From: Gluconacetobacter diazotrophicus PA1 5
GTDB lineage: Bacteria > Pseudomonadota > Alphaproteobacteria > Acetobacterales > Acetobacteraceae
Assembly (NCBI RefSeq): GCF_000021325.1
Contig: NC_011365.1
Span: 2,632,001-2,696,000 of the forward strand
Direction: 5' to 3'
Length of the DNA stretch: 64,000 bases
Below the pieces are notes generated by a model that saw only the letters and a list, made by a program, of their open reading frames with translations, was not told the DNA's origin and did no database searches. The translations under genes and the position numbers were made by a program. Numbering within the stretch: the first letter of the stretch is position 1; the number at the start of each line of letters is the position of its first letter. This document shows, piece after piece, positions 54,890-63,765 of the stretch.

Positions 54890-55882
54890 CTAGGTGTTTG
54901 GTCCCGGGATTTGGTGGTGCGGATTATGTATGAACCGTGATGGTTCTTTTTCCCACTGCTGACAAATGAATTCATATGGAGTGAGGCCGCGCAGGGTCTT
55001 GAGCCTGCGGGCGAAATTGTAGGCGGTAACGAAGTCGGCGAGGTGTTGACGCAACTGGTCATGTGTTTCGTAGTAGAAGCGCTTGACGGTGGCGTCCTTG
55101 ATCGTGCGGTTCATCCTCTCGACCTGGCCATTCGTCCAGGGATGTCGCGGCTTTGTCAGTCGATGCTCGATATCGAGATCAGCACAGGCCAGTTCAAAAG
55201 AGTGGCACCGGAACAGGACACCATCCGCCCGCATGGCCTTGATGTCTTCGGGTGTCCATCCATTGCCGGCCGGATCGGTAAAATGCGTGCCGTTATCGGT
55301 CAGCACGGTATGGATGCGGTAGGGAACCGCAGCGGCCAGAGCACGCAGGAAGTCACCGGCAACGCGACGTGTCGCTTTCTCGTGCAATTGGACAAAAGCG
55401 AATTTCGAGGTCCGGTCGATCGCCACCAGAAGATAAAGGCGCCCCATTTCAGTGCGGACTTCAGCAATGTCGATGTGAAAATAGCCGATCGGATAACTCT
55501 TGAACTTCGACCGTTTTGGTTTGTCGCCTTCGGTCTCGGGCAGGCGGCTGATCCCATGGCGCTGAAAACAACGGTGCAGGGAAGATCGCGTCAGATGCGG
55601 GATCGTCGCCTGAAGCGCATAAAGGCAATCATCAAGAGGCAGCAGGGTATGGCGACGGAAGGCCACAACGATCGCTTCTTCTTCGGTCGACAGGATGGTT
55701 GAGGATGCGACCTTCGGACCGGTGCGTCGATCCGACGTATCGGTCCGCCCCTTCCATTTGGCGACCGTCTTCGGGTTGATCCCGTAGCGTTTCGTCAGAA
55801 CCCTCAGGCTCTCTTGACTATGTTGTATCGCTCGACGGACTGCCGCTGTCGTCGTGGCGCTTCCGTGGTGAACCTGGCCCAT
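54890..55882 (-). CDS. IS481-family DDE transposase
   Basis: 330 aa. N-terminal HTH (LRVLTKRYGINPKTVAKWKG) and an integrase core with YFHIDIAEVRTEMGRLYLLV (Asp), HTVLTDNGTHFTD (Asp) and RHPWTNGQVERMNRTIKDAT (Glu). I start at the ATG at 55882, which has GGAAGGA eight bases upstream. The coding frame runs off the element: the last sense codon and the TAG stop are partly or wholly made of target-duplication bases. Confidence 0.88.
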   Translation of the reverse strand: MGQVHHGSATTTAAVRRAIQHSQESLRVLTKRYGINPKTVAKWKGRTDTSDRRTGPKVASSTILSTEEEAIVVAFRRHTLLPLDDCLYALQATIPHLTRSSLHRCFQRHGISRLPETEGDKPKRSKFKSYPIGYFHIDIAEVRTEMGRLYLLVAIDRTSKFAFVQLHEKATRRVAGDFLRALAAAVPYRIHTVLTDNGTHFTDPAGNGWTPEDIKAMRADGVLFRCHSFELACADLDIEHRLTKPRHPWTNGQVERMNRTIKDATVKRFYYETHDQLRQHLADFVTAYNFARRLKTLRGLTPYEFICQQWEKEPSRFIHNPHHQIPGPNT

Positions 55883-55938
55883 AGCGCATCCTTCCACTCA
55901 TGTGAAAATAATGCACCACCAAATCCCGGGACCAAACA
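54895..55938 (-). mobile_element. IS481-family element nested in IS630
   Basis: 1,044 bp bounded by perfect inverted repeats of about 26 bp starting TGTTTGGTCCCGGGATTTGG and flanked by the 6-bp duplication GCTAGG (54889-54894; 55939-55944). Confidence 0.9.
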
Positions 55939-56369
55939 GCTAGGCAAGGGAGCGGCCCTCGTCCTGCCCTGGTGCAACCTCCACGCCATGAACCGGCATC
56001 TCGACGAGATCTCGCAGGCCGTAGCGCCGGGCGCTCACGCTATCCTCATCGTCGATCAGGCAGCGTGGCATACCAGCCCGAAACTCGATATCCCCGCCAA
56101 CATCACCATCCTGCCGCTCCCGCCACGCTCGCCCGAACTCAATCCGGTGGAAAACGTCTGGCAGTTCATGCGCAATACCTGGCTGTCGAACCGGATCTTC
56201 CGCACCTACGACGACATCGTCGATATCTGCTGCCACGCCTGGAACCAGCTCGTCGACCAGCCCTGGCGCATCATGTCCCTCGGGCTACGACAATGGGCAC
56301 ATGGGTTTTAACAAACAGGAGTTGGTATAATGCTCTATAAACCCTGATATAGTGCCAAAGTGACGGTTT

Positions 56370-57218
56370 ATGGAAATACTGATCAGTCCCGACGGAAAAA
56401 TCCTGCATCCGTATAGTAACGAATTTTTTAAATATATCGGATGCTTTCGCAGTGATTACGATATGGTTTCGGATTCCATCCGGAATCTTGGATTCGCGGC
56501 CATGGCGACATTTCCGCATTATACGCGCATTCGCTTCCAGCCGGCATGTTTCCCGGCGTCGTGCTTCCAGGCCGTCATCCAGATCCTGCTATACCAGTCA
56601 CCCCGGAACATCGTCCTCGAACGCGTCGGCACGCTGGTTGCGCCGCTGGAAGTCATACGCAATCTCAATGACGCCATTGCGCGCCTGCACGCGCTGCGGG
56701 CCGCGGCGCCGGACGAAACCGGGCTGCCACGCGTGCCCAACATCATCGGCCTGTCCCTGGACCGGCTTCAGGGTCCGAAACGCGCCGACCTGCGCACCGC
56801 ATTGAAGCTCTGGAAGCAGCAAAACCGCTATGCCACCACGCGGAACATCGCCAGGATGACCGCCAACCCGGCCTTCGGGGGCGGCGGCGTGGCCTGGATG
56901 CCGGGCCAGGATCGCTGCCTGATCGAATCATGGCCGCAGAGCTACAGGTCATATGGCGATCGTTCCTGTGACAGTCTCCTGGGCCGCGATGTCAGGGACC
57001 TGCCCGACAGCGACTATATCATCCCGACCACCCGCGGATATTTCACGGTAGCCCAGCAGCAGGCGCCGCGCCTGGAACTGATCGAGGCACTCGTGACACG
57101 CGACGACGGCTCCAAATTCTGGTCTCGCTACGAAAGGCTGATTTTACCCTGGCGCACGAGTGCTACGGATACCTTCGTCACTTCCGTGCCACTGGTCAGG
57201 CTGGTTCGGGCCTGTTGA
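56370..57218 (+). CDS. Hypothetical protein
   Basis: 282 aa, unrecognised. The first 30 residues (MEILISPDGKILHPYSNEFF, then KYIGCF) might be a short sensor-like fold, but no domain is certain. Further on: PNIIGLSLDRLQGPKRADLR near 125 and GDRSCDSLLGRDVRDLPDSD near 193. No signal peptide or membrane segment. It stands alone between the IS630 element and the HigBA pair, in a slightly AT-rich context at its start. Likely real given its coherent composition and length. Confidence 0.6.
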   Translation: MEILISPDGKILHPYSNEFFKYIGCFRSDYDMVSDSIRNLGFAAMATFPHYTRIRFQPACFPASCFQAVIQILLYQSPRNIVLERVGTLVAPLEVIRNLNDAIARLHALRAAAPDETGLPRVPNIIGLSLDRLQGPKRADLRTALKLWKQQNRYATTRNIARMTANPAFGGGGVAWMPGQDRCLIESWPQSYRSYGDRSCDSLLGRDVRDLPDSDYIIPTTRGYFTVAQQQAPRLELIEALVTRDDGSKFWSRYERLILPWRTSATDTFVTSVPLVRLVRAC

Positions 57219-57280
57219 GTTATTCAATGCAGGGTTCGCGATCTGGATGCGGCAACTGCGCCCGTTTCGCCACAGGCAAT

Positions 57281-57325
57281 ATGTAAAGCAGCGCTTGACA
57301 CGCCCGATGTAAAGCAACACTTTAC
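57281..57325 (+). promoter_or_regulatory. higBA promoter/operator
   Basis: ATGTAAAGCA occurs twice (57281-57290, 57307-57316), and GTAAAG (57309-57314) forms an inverted repeat with CTTTAC (57320-57325) directly ahead of higB. TTGACA at 57295-57300 is a good -35 box lying between the repeats. Likely site of HigA autorepression. Confidence 0.6.
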
Positions 57326-57329
57326 GTTC

Positions 57330-57620
57330 ATGGACATCGAAAGCATCGCCCACAAAGGGCTGCGCCGGTTCTTCGAGAAGGGAAATCCCAAGGGGCTGGT
57401 CGGGGATGTGGACCGACTGCGCAATATGCTGGCCTTCATCAATGCGGCGGCATCGCTGGACGAACTTTCAGTGCCTCCGAACTACGGTCTTCATCCTCTG
57501 ACCGGCGATCGTATCGGAACGTGGTCGATGACCGTGACGAAGAATTGGCGCCTGACGTTTCGGGTCAATGATCAGGGCGCGATCGAGGATATGGATCTGG
57601 AGGATTATCATGGCTCTTAA
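57330..57620 (+). CDS. higB: HigB-type toxin (RelE superfamily)
   Basis: 96-aa ribosome-dependent mRNA interferase. Family features: GLRRFFEKGNPKGLVGDVDR near 10, LHPLTGDRIGTWSMTVTKNW near 53 and RLTFRVNDQGAIEDMDLEDY at the C-terminus. Toxin precedes antitoxin, the usual higBA order. No clear ribosome site, suggesting weak translation. Overlaps higA by 11 bases. Confidence 0.9.
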   Translation: MDIESIAHKGLRRFFEKGNPKGLVGDVDRLRNMLAFINAAASLDELSVPPNYGLHPLTGDRIGTWSMTVTKNWRLTFRVNDQGAIEDMDLEDYHGS

Positions 57621-57909
57621 AATGCATCCGTCCCTGGCGGTTCACGTCGGCGAATGGCTCAAGACCGAGGTCGTCGAGCCGAACGGCATCCGTATCAATG
57701 ATCTGGCGGGGGAGTTCGGCGTGTCGCGGCAGGCGCTCAGCGCACTGCTGAATGGACGGGGTCGCCTTTCGGCTGACATGGCGATTCGGTTCGAAATGGC
57801 ATTTGGCGTGAAGGCCGACACGTTGATGCGCATGCAGGTGGCCCATGACATGGCCCAGGCGCGCAAGCATGAAGGGGAATTGCGCGTCCGCAGGCTGGTC
57901 GCGGCCTGA
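57610..57909 (+). CDS. higA: HigA-type antitoxin (XRE family)
   Basis: 99 aa, XRE helix-turn-helix antitoxin: HPSLAVHVGEWLKTEVVEPN near 6, then LAGEFGVSRQALSALLNGRG (HTH) and MAIRFEMAFGVKADTLMRMQ. It neutralises HigB and should repress the operon through the repeats upstream. Start ATG at 57610 within the end of higB. Confidence 0.9.
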   Translation: MALKMHPSLAVHVGEWLKTEVVEPNGIRINDLAGEFGVSRQALSALLNGRGRLSADMAIRFEMAFGVKADTLMRMQVAHDMAQARKHEGELRVRRLVAA

Positions 57910-58500
57910 CGGATGGCCGCACGCCTAAAGTCAGGACTCCTTACGGCAACCAGAAGATGACGGATGCCGCGAGGCAGATGGCGGAAAAGAAAGTGAAATG
58001 CGCCCTGGCGCCAAGCGATATGTTGGAAATCGCCGAGACATACCGCTGCCTGCGCGATTCAACGAAGCGTCTGAGGTGGCTGTTTAGAGTCGCCTCGCGT
58101 CCGATCCGTTGTTGTTATGTCCCTCATGGCGGGGGCTGGGGAAAAGCTTCGCTTGTGCCTGTAGCTCTGGGCTCGCTCTGCTTCGCCTTCGTCGCCGTCG
58201 TTGATTGGACGAATCCGCATTGATCCGGACGACGTCAAAGCCGCCCGGAGGCGCGATCAGTCGGGCCGCTGGGCGCTGAACCGGCGGCAGAGCCATAACG
58301 AAACTACCCAGCAGACGCCGCCCACAAGGCCGGCCCGCAGCAGCGAGTGTGGCCACAAATCAAGCGCATCCAGCGCGAGCAGGGACACAAATATTAAAAT
58401 TCCGGACAGTAAAGCCGTCCGATGGGGGGCCGGTGACACAGAACGCGTCCTCCAATGTCCAGCCTCTATATCACCCCATCTTCACGGCACATCAAGTTGA
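57910..58500. other. Poorly coding region between higA and the IS481 insertion
   Basis: About 590 bp. An 88-codon frame at 57957-58223 has no recognisable features. A small two-helix ORF on the minus strand is listed separately. The last 19 bases belong to the DUF5681-type gene cut by the IS. Confidence 0.35.
58257..58439 (-). CDS. Possible small membrane protein
   Basis: 60 aa with two hydrophobic segments (LLSGILIFVSLLALDAL and LLRAGLVGGVCWVVSLWL) and a basic C-terminus. GTG start with GGAGG 11 bases upstream. No family recognised; could be chance. Confidence 0.35.
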   Translation of the reverse strand: MSPAPHRTALLSGILIFVSLLALDALDLWPHSLLRAGLVGGVCWVVSLWLCRRFSAQRPD

Positions 58501-59729
58501 TGTAGAAGTCTCGACTAAATCTGACGGATGGTGTCTGCTGAAGCTCAACCAGGGCTGCGGCGGGGGCGGAGTGGCCGGGCGACGCAGCCCCCGCCGCAGC
58601 CATCGGAGGATATCCTCATGACCCGTGACCAGAAGATCATCCGCGCCAAAGTTGGCCTGCTGGAACTATCGAAGCAACTGGGCAACGTCTCCCAGGCCTG
58701 CAAGATGATGGGGTATTCGCGCGACAGCTTCTACCGCTTCAAGGAGCTCTACGACAAAGGCGGCGAAATCGCGCTCCAGGAACTCTCCCGCCGCAAACCC
58801 TTGCTGAAAAACCGCGTCGAGCCGGCGGTTGAGGAAGCAGTGGTCGCGATCGCCATCGAACAACCGGCCTGGGGCCAGGCCCGCGTGGCCAACGAACTGC
58901 TCAAGCGCGGCGTCACCGTCTCTCCTTTCGGGGTGCGCAGCATCTGGCTGCGCCACGACCTCGCTACCATGAAGCTCCGCCTCAAGGCGCTCGAAGCCAA
59001 GATGGCCCAGGAACGGCTGATCCTCACCGAAAGCCAGCTTGCGGCCCTGGAGAAGGCCAAGGCCGACAAGGAGGCCTGGGGCGAGTTCGAGACCGAATGT
59101 CCCGGCTATTGCGGCGCCCAGGATACCTTCTATGTCGGCACCCTGAAGGGCGTCGGTCGCGTCTACCAGCAGACCTTCGTCGATACCTACAGCAAGGTCG
59201 GCTTCGCCAAGCTCTATGACCGCAAGACCCCGGTTACCGCTGCCGACCTGCTCAACGACCGCGTCATCCCCTTCTTCGAGCTGCACGATCTCCCGCTCCA
59301 GCGCGTGCTGACCGACCGGGGCACCGAATTCTGCGGCTCTCATGACCGCCATGAATACGAACTCTATCTGGCGGTGGAGAACATCGACCATACCCGCACC
59401 AAGGCGCGCAGCCCGCAGACCAACGGCATCGTCGAGCGCTTCCACAAGACCATGCTCGACGAGTTCTATCGTGTCACTTTTCGCCGCAAGATCTACGACA
59501 GCATCCACGAACTCCAGGCAGACCTCGACGAATGGATGGATGACTTCAACCGCAATCGCACCCACCAGGGACGATACTGCTTCGGCAAAACCCCGATGCA
59601 AACCTTCCTTGACGCAGCCCACCACGCCCGCGAAAAAGATATCGGGCGCCACGTCGAACACCACATGAACGCGTAGCATCCACGCCGGCCACTTCAAGCC
59701 GTCCGTCAGATTAAGTGCAAACTTCTACA
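58501..59729 (+). mobile_element. Second IS481-family element
   Basis: 1,229 bp with inverted-repeat ends starting TGTAGAAGT and sharing the block AATCTGACGGA further in. Flanked by a 7-bp duplication AAGTTGA (58494-58500; 59730-59736). Confidence 0.88.
58618..59676 (+). CDS. IS481-family transposase
   Basis: 352 aa. N-terminal HTH ([20 protein letters not shown]), then the integrase core: [20 protein letters not shown] (Asp), [12 protein letters not shown] (Asp) and [20 protein letters not shown] (Glu). ATG at 58618 follows GGAGGA. Intact frame. Different from the nested IS481 element, so two independent arrivals. Confidence 0.9.
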   Translation: MTRDQKIIRAKVGLLELSKQLGNVSQACKMMGYSRDSFYRFKELYDKGGEIALQELSRRKPLLKNRVEPAVEEAVVAIAIEQPAWGQARVANELLKRGVTVSPFGVRSIWLRHDLATMKLRLKALEAKMAQERLILTESQLAALEKAKADKEAWGEFETECPGYCGAQDTFYVGTLKGVGRVYQQTFVDTYSKVGFAKLYDRKTPVTAADLLNDRVIPFFELHDLPLQRVLTDRGTEFCGSHDRHEYELYLAVENIDHTRTKARSPQTNGIVERFHKTMLDEFYRVTFRRKIYDSIHELQADLDEWMDDFNRNRTHQGRYCFGKTPMQTFLDAAHHAREKDIGRHVEHHMNA

Positions 59730-59995
59730 AAGTTGAGATGCCATCGTTGCCCAGTGGGCCAGGCGCGAAACAGCAAGCTCGGTATGCTCCCGCGCAAGTT
59801 CGATCACCTCACGCAGCGCCTTCGGCTTGCCGCCGGGATTACCGCTCTGGCCTTTCTTGAACTGTCCCCGGTTGGCCTTCGCCTCAGGGTGCCTGTTATC
59901 AGGCACGTTCGGCGCCCCTCTTTGCATATTTCCGGCGATCGTGCATGGCGGACATCGTGCAAGGAAATCAGGGAATTGTGCAGGGAAAACAGCGA

Positions 59996-60178
59996 TTACT
60001 GCATGCGCGACGCCTCACACCGCGCCTGCAGCCGCTTCATTGCATCCGGCGCCATGGGCGCGGTCATCATGGCCCGGTAGTTCATGCACTCGGGCGTTTC
60101 GCGGTGTTCGTGCTGTGGACGCTCCGCGCAGCCGGCGACGACCAGTGCGAGGGCGGCAACGGCGAGCCAGTGTTTCAT
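59996..60178 (-). CDS. Small lipoprotein
   Basis: 60 aa with a lipoprotein signal (HWLAVAALALVVAGC, lipobox VAGC) and a short Cys- and Met-containing tail (PECMNYRAMMTAPMAPDAMK). It should be lipid-anchored. The context (DUF5681, integrase relic) suggests phage or island origin. Function unknown. Confidence 0.6.
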   Translation of the reverse strand: MKHWLAVAALALVVAGCAERPQHEHRETPECMNYRAMMTAPMAPDAMKRLQARCEASRMQ

Positions 60179-60259
60179 CTCTGTTCCCCTCTCCGACGAA
60201 CCGAGGGTAATCCACCCGCCCGAACAACGCACAGAGACCGCTCTTCCGAACTTCCCGCG

Positions 60260-60426
60260 AAGATAGGCCTGACGCGGGAGGCGTTCGCCAACCACTATGG
60301 GTTCAGCCGCAACGCGGTGCGGGATTGGGAGCAGGGCGTGAGACGACCGGAGAAGGCTGCCAGGACGCTTCTGCTGGTGATAGACCGGAGCCCCAGGCAG
60401 TGGAGCGGGTGCTGGCTCAGGTGTAA
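60260..60426 (+). pseudogene. XRE-type HTH regulator relic
   Basis: Encodes LTREAFANHYGFSRNAVRDW, then EQGVRRPEKAARTLLLVIDR, the HTH of antitoxin-like XRE regulators. The N-terminus is missing, and one base appears lost in the CCCC run near 60391-60394; restoring it gives AVERVLAQV and a stop at 60424. Confidence 0.55.
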
Positions 60427-60562
60427 GCTGAAAGCCGCTCGGTCGCGTCGTCTGGTTCGCGCGACGGTTGTGATCCCCACGTCAGGTCATGTCGTCGGGC
60501 AGCGGGTGTGGAGGTGGATGTGTCATGGATCGCATAGCGGTTACAAAAAGAAGGAGTGAAGA

Positions 60563-60859
60563 ATGCCTGGTGAAAATTCCGCTGATTCAGGTCAGGTAGT
60601 TTCTGAGGAAGGAACCGAGTTAGACAAAAAAAGATTGGATATTTTGACAGGAAAATTAAAAGAAAAGAATCTTCTTAATAGAGGATGTGTTTTCTGTGGA
60701 GAAAAGGATATGGTAATTCTTGGATACAAAGATGAATATCCGGTAATATTGCTAAATCCACCCACGAAATATTATGAAGCATACGCAATGGCCTGCTCAA
60801 ATTGTGGGTTTGTCCACACATTCATGGGGGAAATTATCGAGGGAAACGGGAATGGCTAA
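60563..60859 (+). CDS. Hypothetical protein with two CxxC pairs (zinc-ribbon-like)
   Basis: 98 aa. GCVFCGEKD and MACSNCGFVHTF supply two CxxC pairs 37 residues apart, a zinc-ribbon pattern. The gene is strikingly AT-rich with A/T third positions, unlike everything around it, which marks recent transfer. ATG at 60563 follows AAGGAG. It overlaps the next gene by 8 bases. Confidence 0.65.
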   Translation: MPGENSADSGQVVSEEGTELDKKRLDILTGKLKEKNLLNRGCVFCGEKDMVILGYKDEYPVILLNPPTKYYEAYAMACSNCGFVHTFMGEIIEGNGNG

Positions 60860-61211
60860 CAGTAACAATGTGCGCCTTTTCCCCGGAGTTCCCAGGACAA
60901 CAGGCATTGACGGCGGGGGCGGCCCTCCCCATGATTCGGATATGAATCGCCGCGTCACTGCCTTGGAGAGTAAGTTCGACGGCATCAAGGACACCTTGAA
61001 TGCCATACAGGTGACGCTTACCCGTATTGAGACGACCATGGCGACCAAGGACAGCATGCATGCCATCGAGGTGCGCACGGCGGTATTGGAAGAGCGCACG
61101 GGTAAATTGGCCACAACGCGAAGCATGTCCATTATGGTAGGGCTCGCCGTAGCGATTCTTACACTGGCTGCGCGCTGGAACGATGTCGTGGCGCATTTTA
61201 CTCATCCCTGA
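60852..61211 (+). CDS. Hypothetical coiled-coil protein with C-terminal membrane anchor
   Basis: 119 aa. A heptad-rich middle (MNRRVTALESKFDGIKDTLN; TLTRIETTMATKDSM) is followed by one helix (MSIMVGLAVAILTLAA) and a short tail. Such tail-anchored coiled coils are common beside phage lysis or tail genes. Coupled to the zinc-ribbon gene. Function unknown. Confidence 0.6.
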   Translation: MANSNNVRLFPGVPRTTGIDGGGGPPHDSDMNRRVTALESKFDGIKDTLNAIQVTLTRIETTMATKDSMHAIEVRTAVLEERTGKLATTRSMSIMVGLAVAILTLAARWNDVVAHFTHP

Positions 61212-61326
61212 CCGGTATCGCAGGTACGTTAGGCACCCGGCTCTGGCCGGGTTTCCGGCGGATAATGCGCTGCGCCTGCCGCATCTCGGCCAACGTCACC
61301 GGCGAGACGGTGACGCAGCCGGTCAT
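61198..61326 (-). CDS. Possible small phage-like protein
   Basis: 42 aa (MTGCVTVSPVTLAEMRQAQR start), basic, with a good AGAGGGGG ribosome site. Overlaps the convergent gene by 14 bases. No family recognised. Confidence 0.35.
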   Translation of the reverse strand: MTGCVTVSPVTLAEMRQAQRIIRRKPGQSRVPNVPAIPVRDE

Positions 61327-61347
61327 ACCCCCTCTCTGAGCTGGTGA

Positions 61348-61586
61348 GGCGTATTTAGCCCGCAGGCCCCGCGCTTCCTGATGACGCGCGAAGCGGTGCC
61401 GAAACCCTGCAACCCGAACGGGTTTTACAACCACTTCGTGGAATAGGTGCAGGCAGCCGACATGCCCACTGGCCTAAGCTCGCATGGACTGCGCAAGGCC
61501 GCTGCCCGTCGCCTGACTGAAGCCGAATGCATGATGCACCAGATTGCGGCGATCACAGGCCACAAGACGCTGGCTGAGGTGGAGCG
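61348..61586 (+). pseudogene. C-terminal fragment of a tyrosine recombinase (phage integrase)
   Basis: Encodes NPNGFYNHFVE, an in-frame TAG, then SSHGLRKAAARRLTEAECMM and HQIAAITGHKTLAEVER, carrying the HxLR and the GHK segment of integrases. The catalytic Tyr would follow but is cut off by the IS3-family element at 61587. TAG stands where Trp is usual. Dead remnant of the island's integrase. Confidence 0.75.
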
Positions 61587-61608
61587 TGACCCTGCCCCGA
61601 ACGTGCCC

Positions 61609-62463
61609 TCAGTTTTGAGTTAGGGTCTGTGTATTGTTGTATGCCTTGGTGGCGTGTTGAGCGAAAGCCTCTGGCGTCATGCCATTGAGGCTGGTGTGAG
61701 GCCTGACGGCGTTGTAGTCGGCCCGCCAGTCCTCGATGACCGTCCGAGCGTGGGCGATGTTACGGAACAGATGCTCATTGAGGCATTCGTCGCGGAACCG
61801 GCCGTTGAAGCTCTCGACGAACCCGTTCTGCTGCGGCTTGCCCGGTGCGATATAGTGCCACAGCACCGATCGCTTCTGCTGCCAGGCCAGGATCGCGTTC
61901 GATGTCATCTCGGTGCCATTGTCGCTAACGATCATCAGCGGCCAGCCGCGATGCTCGCCGATCCGGTCGAGTTCACGACCGAGGCGTTCGCCTGATAACG
62001 AGGTGTCCGCCACCAGCGCCAGACATTCGCGCGTGTAGTCGTCGACCACCGTCAGCACCCGGAAGCGCCGTCCGTTGTTCAATGCATCCGAGACGAAATC
62101 CAGGCTCCAGCGCTGGTTCGGCCCGTCGGGCAGCATCATCGGCGAGCGCGTGCCCAGCGCCCGTTTCCGGCCGCCACGCTTGCGGACCGACAGCCCCTCT
62201 TCGCGATACAGCCGGAACAGCTTCTTGTGGTTCATCGTCATTCCTTCCCGGCCGAGCAGGATATGCAGTCGCCGGTAGCCAAATCGCCGTCGCTCCCCAG
62301 CCAGTTCGCGCAGCCGCCCGCGCGCTGCGGCATCATCCGGGCGGCGTGACGCATAGCGCCAGGTCTTCGGGTCCATGCCGATCAGCCGGCAGGCCCGTCG
62401 CTGCGAATACTCTTTCTCCCGGATCGCCCAGGTCACGGCTTCCCGCCGCAAACCGGGCGTCAC
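61609..62463 (-). CDS. IS3-family transposase OrfB
   Basis: 284 aa with HTH_21 ([20 protein letters not shown]) and rve integrase core: [16 protein letters not shown] (Asp), [15 protein letters not shown] (Asp) and [19 protein letters not shown] (Glu). It starts inside the OrfA stop (ATGA). Intact. Confidence 0.9.
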   Translation of the reverse strand: MTPGLRREAVTWAIREKEYSQRRACRLIGMDPKTWRYASRRPDDAAARGRLRELAGERRRFGYRRLHILLGREGMTMNHKKLFRLYREEGLSVRKRGGRKRALGTRSPMMLPDGPNQRWSLDFVSDALNNGRRFRVLTVVDDYTRECLALVADTSLSGERLGRELDRIGEHRGWPLMIVSDNGTEMTSNAILAWQQKRSVLWHYIAPGKPQQNGFVESFNGRFRDECLNEHLFRNIAHARTVIEDWRADYNAVRPHTSLNGMTPEAFAQHATKAYNNTQTLTQN

Positions 62464-62726
62464 GAGTTTTTTGCCAGTAGTTCCTTCAGCGTCGAGACGT
62501 CCATCACGCTCTCCGCCAGAAGCCGCTTCAGCTTCGCGTTCTCTTCTTCAAGAGCCTTGAGGCGCCGCGCTTCCGACACCTCCATCCCGCCGTATTTCGA
62601 CCGCCAGGTGTAGAAGGTCGCGTCACTGATCCCGTGCTTGCGGCACAGATCCGCAGCCGTAGCGCCCGCCTGATGCTCTTTCAGGACCCCGATAATCTGG
62701 TCCTGCGTAAATCGCGCTTTCTTCAT
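62460..62726 (-). CDS. IS3-family transposase OrfA
   Basis: 88 aa: [43 protein letters not shown] and a leucine-zipper tail ([18 protein letters not shown]). DNA-binding partner of OrfB. Confidence 0.9.
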   Translation of the reverse strand: MKKARFTQDQIIGVLKEHQAGATAADLCRKHGISDATFYTWRSKYGGMEVSEARRLKALEEENAKLKRLLAESVMDVSTLKELLAKNS

Positions 62727-62786
62727 CGTCTGTCTCCAGTGGACAGACCTTACTTCAATGCGAGGGCATTTCAGGGGGCAAGGTCA

Positions 62787-63765
62787 GGGTGAGTTCAAGT
62801 CGCGGGTGGCGCTGGAGGCGATCCGGGGCGACCAGACGCTGGCGGAATTGGCGTCGAAACACGGCGTGCACCAGACGATGATCGCCCAATGGAAGCGCCA
62901 GGCGATCGAGGGTATGGCGACAACCTTCTCTGGCAAGCAGACGCCAGAGGCGGCGGCCAGTCCTGCCGATGTGGAGAAGCTGCACGCCAAGATCGGGCAG
63001 TTGCTGGTGGAACGGGATTTTTTGCGGGATGCCTCTGTGCGGTTGGGCGTGTTCAGAGGCGGCAAATGATCGACCTGAAACGGCCTCGGTTGTCGGTGGT
63101 GCGGCAGTGCACGCTGCTGCAGCTCAACCGGTCGAGTGTCTATTACCGACCGGTACCGGAGAGCGACGCCAATCTTGCGTTGATGCGGTTGATCGACGCG
63201 CAGTTTCTGGAGACGCCGTATTACGGGTCACGGCAAATGGCACGGCATCTTTGCCGTCTCGGACATGATGTCGGGCGCAAGCGCGTTCGCCGGCTCATGG
63301 CGACGATGGGTCTGCGGGTGATCTACCAGAAGCCACGCACGACCGTGCCGCATCCGGCGCATCGGAAATATCCCTATTTGCTGCGGGATCTGGTGATCGA
63401 TCGCCCCAATCAGGTCTGGTGCTCGGATATCACCTACATCCCGATGCGGAAGGGCTTTCTGTATCTGGTTGCAATCATGGACTGGGCGACCCGCAAGGTG
63501 CTGTCCTGGCGGCTGTCGAACACGATGGATGCCGAGTTCTGCATCGAGGCGCTGCAGGAGGCTCTGATCCGCTATGGCGCACCGGAGATCTTCAATACGG
63601 ACCAAGGCTCGCAATTCACGACACCCCAGTTCACGGAAGTGCTGGAGAAAAGACAGACCCGCATCAGCATGGACGGGCGCGGACGCTGGCTGGACAACGT
63701 GTTCATCGAGCGCCTGTGGCGTTCTCTGAAATACGAATGCGTCTACCTGCATGCGTTTGAGACGG
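62787..63765 (+). mobile_element. Second IS3-family element, truncated at both ends
   Basis: Left end lost at the IS407-like element, right end lost at the IS256-family element. Both remaining ORFs are partial. Confidence 0.75.
62788..63069 (+). pseudogene. Truncated IS3-family OrfA
   Basis: Reads GEFKSRVALEAIRGDQTLAE, HTH SKHGVHQTMIAQWKRQAIEG and a zipper (LHAKIGQLLVERDFL). The first ten or so residues, including the native start, are replaced by the neighbouring IS. Confidence 0.8.

Larger units (their letters stand above)
54204..56311 (+). pseudogene. IS630-family transposase, with slippery site and split by an insertion
   Basis: The first frame (from ATG 54204 after GGGAGG) encodes the HTH part (RGDAARLAGTDRQIVRDWVV) to QDVFKK. 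Beyond a TTTTTAAAAAAG run near 54687-54698 the family sequence continues in the -1 frame (IELWWGDEARVGQKTKL, first Asp). It stops at the nested element (54894) and resumes at 55939 with HAILIVDQAAWHTSP (second Asp) and RSPELNPVENVWQFMR (Glu). Removing the insertion restores the frame (FGAICPALG-KGAALVLPW). The shift may be programmed; the insertion inactivates the gene. Confidence 0.85.
54104..56325 (+). mobile_element. IS630-family element interrupted by an IS481-family element
   Basis: Outer ends are inverted repeats beginning CCAACTCC (54104 onward; 56325 backward), each preceded by TA, the IS630 target dinucleotide. Without the nested 1,044-bp element and its 6-bp duplication it measures 1,172 bp, normal for IS630. 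Confidence 0.85.
58482..59927 (-). pseudogene. DUF5681-type small gene split by the IS481 element
   Basis: From ATG 59927 the minus strand encodes GQFKKGQSGNPGGKPKALRE, the signature of DUF5681 proteins found in phages and mobile regions. After MASQL the IS begins. Across the element the frame would continue DVP and stop at 58482, giving only 69 aa, so the gene may already have been short or frameshifted before the insertion. Confidence 0.55.
61587..62786 (-). mobile_element. IS3-family element (IS407-like)
   Basis: About 1,200 bp between imperfect inverted repeats beginning TGACC(C/T)TGCCCC. The flanking 4-mers differ (AGCG, GGGT), so no target duplication is seen. Confidence 0.75.

Noticed and set aside
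57957-58223. 88-codon frame between HigA and the IS481 element
   Set aside because: No recognisable features and a composition change midway; likely chance.
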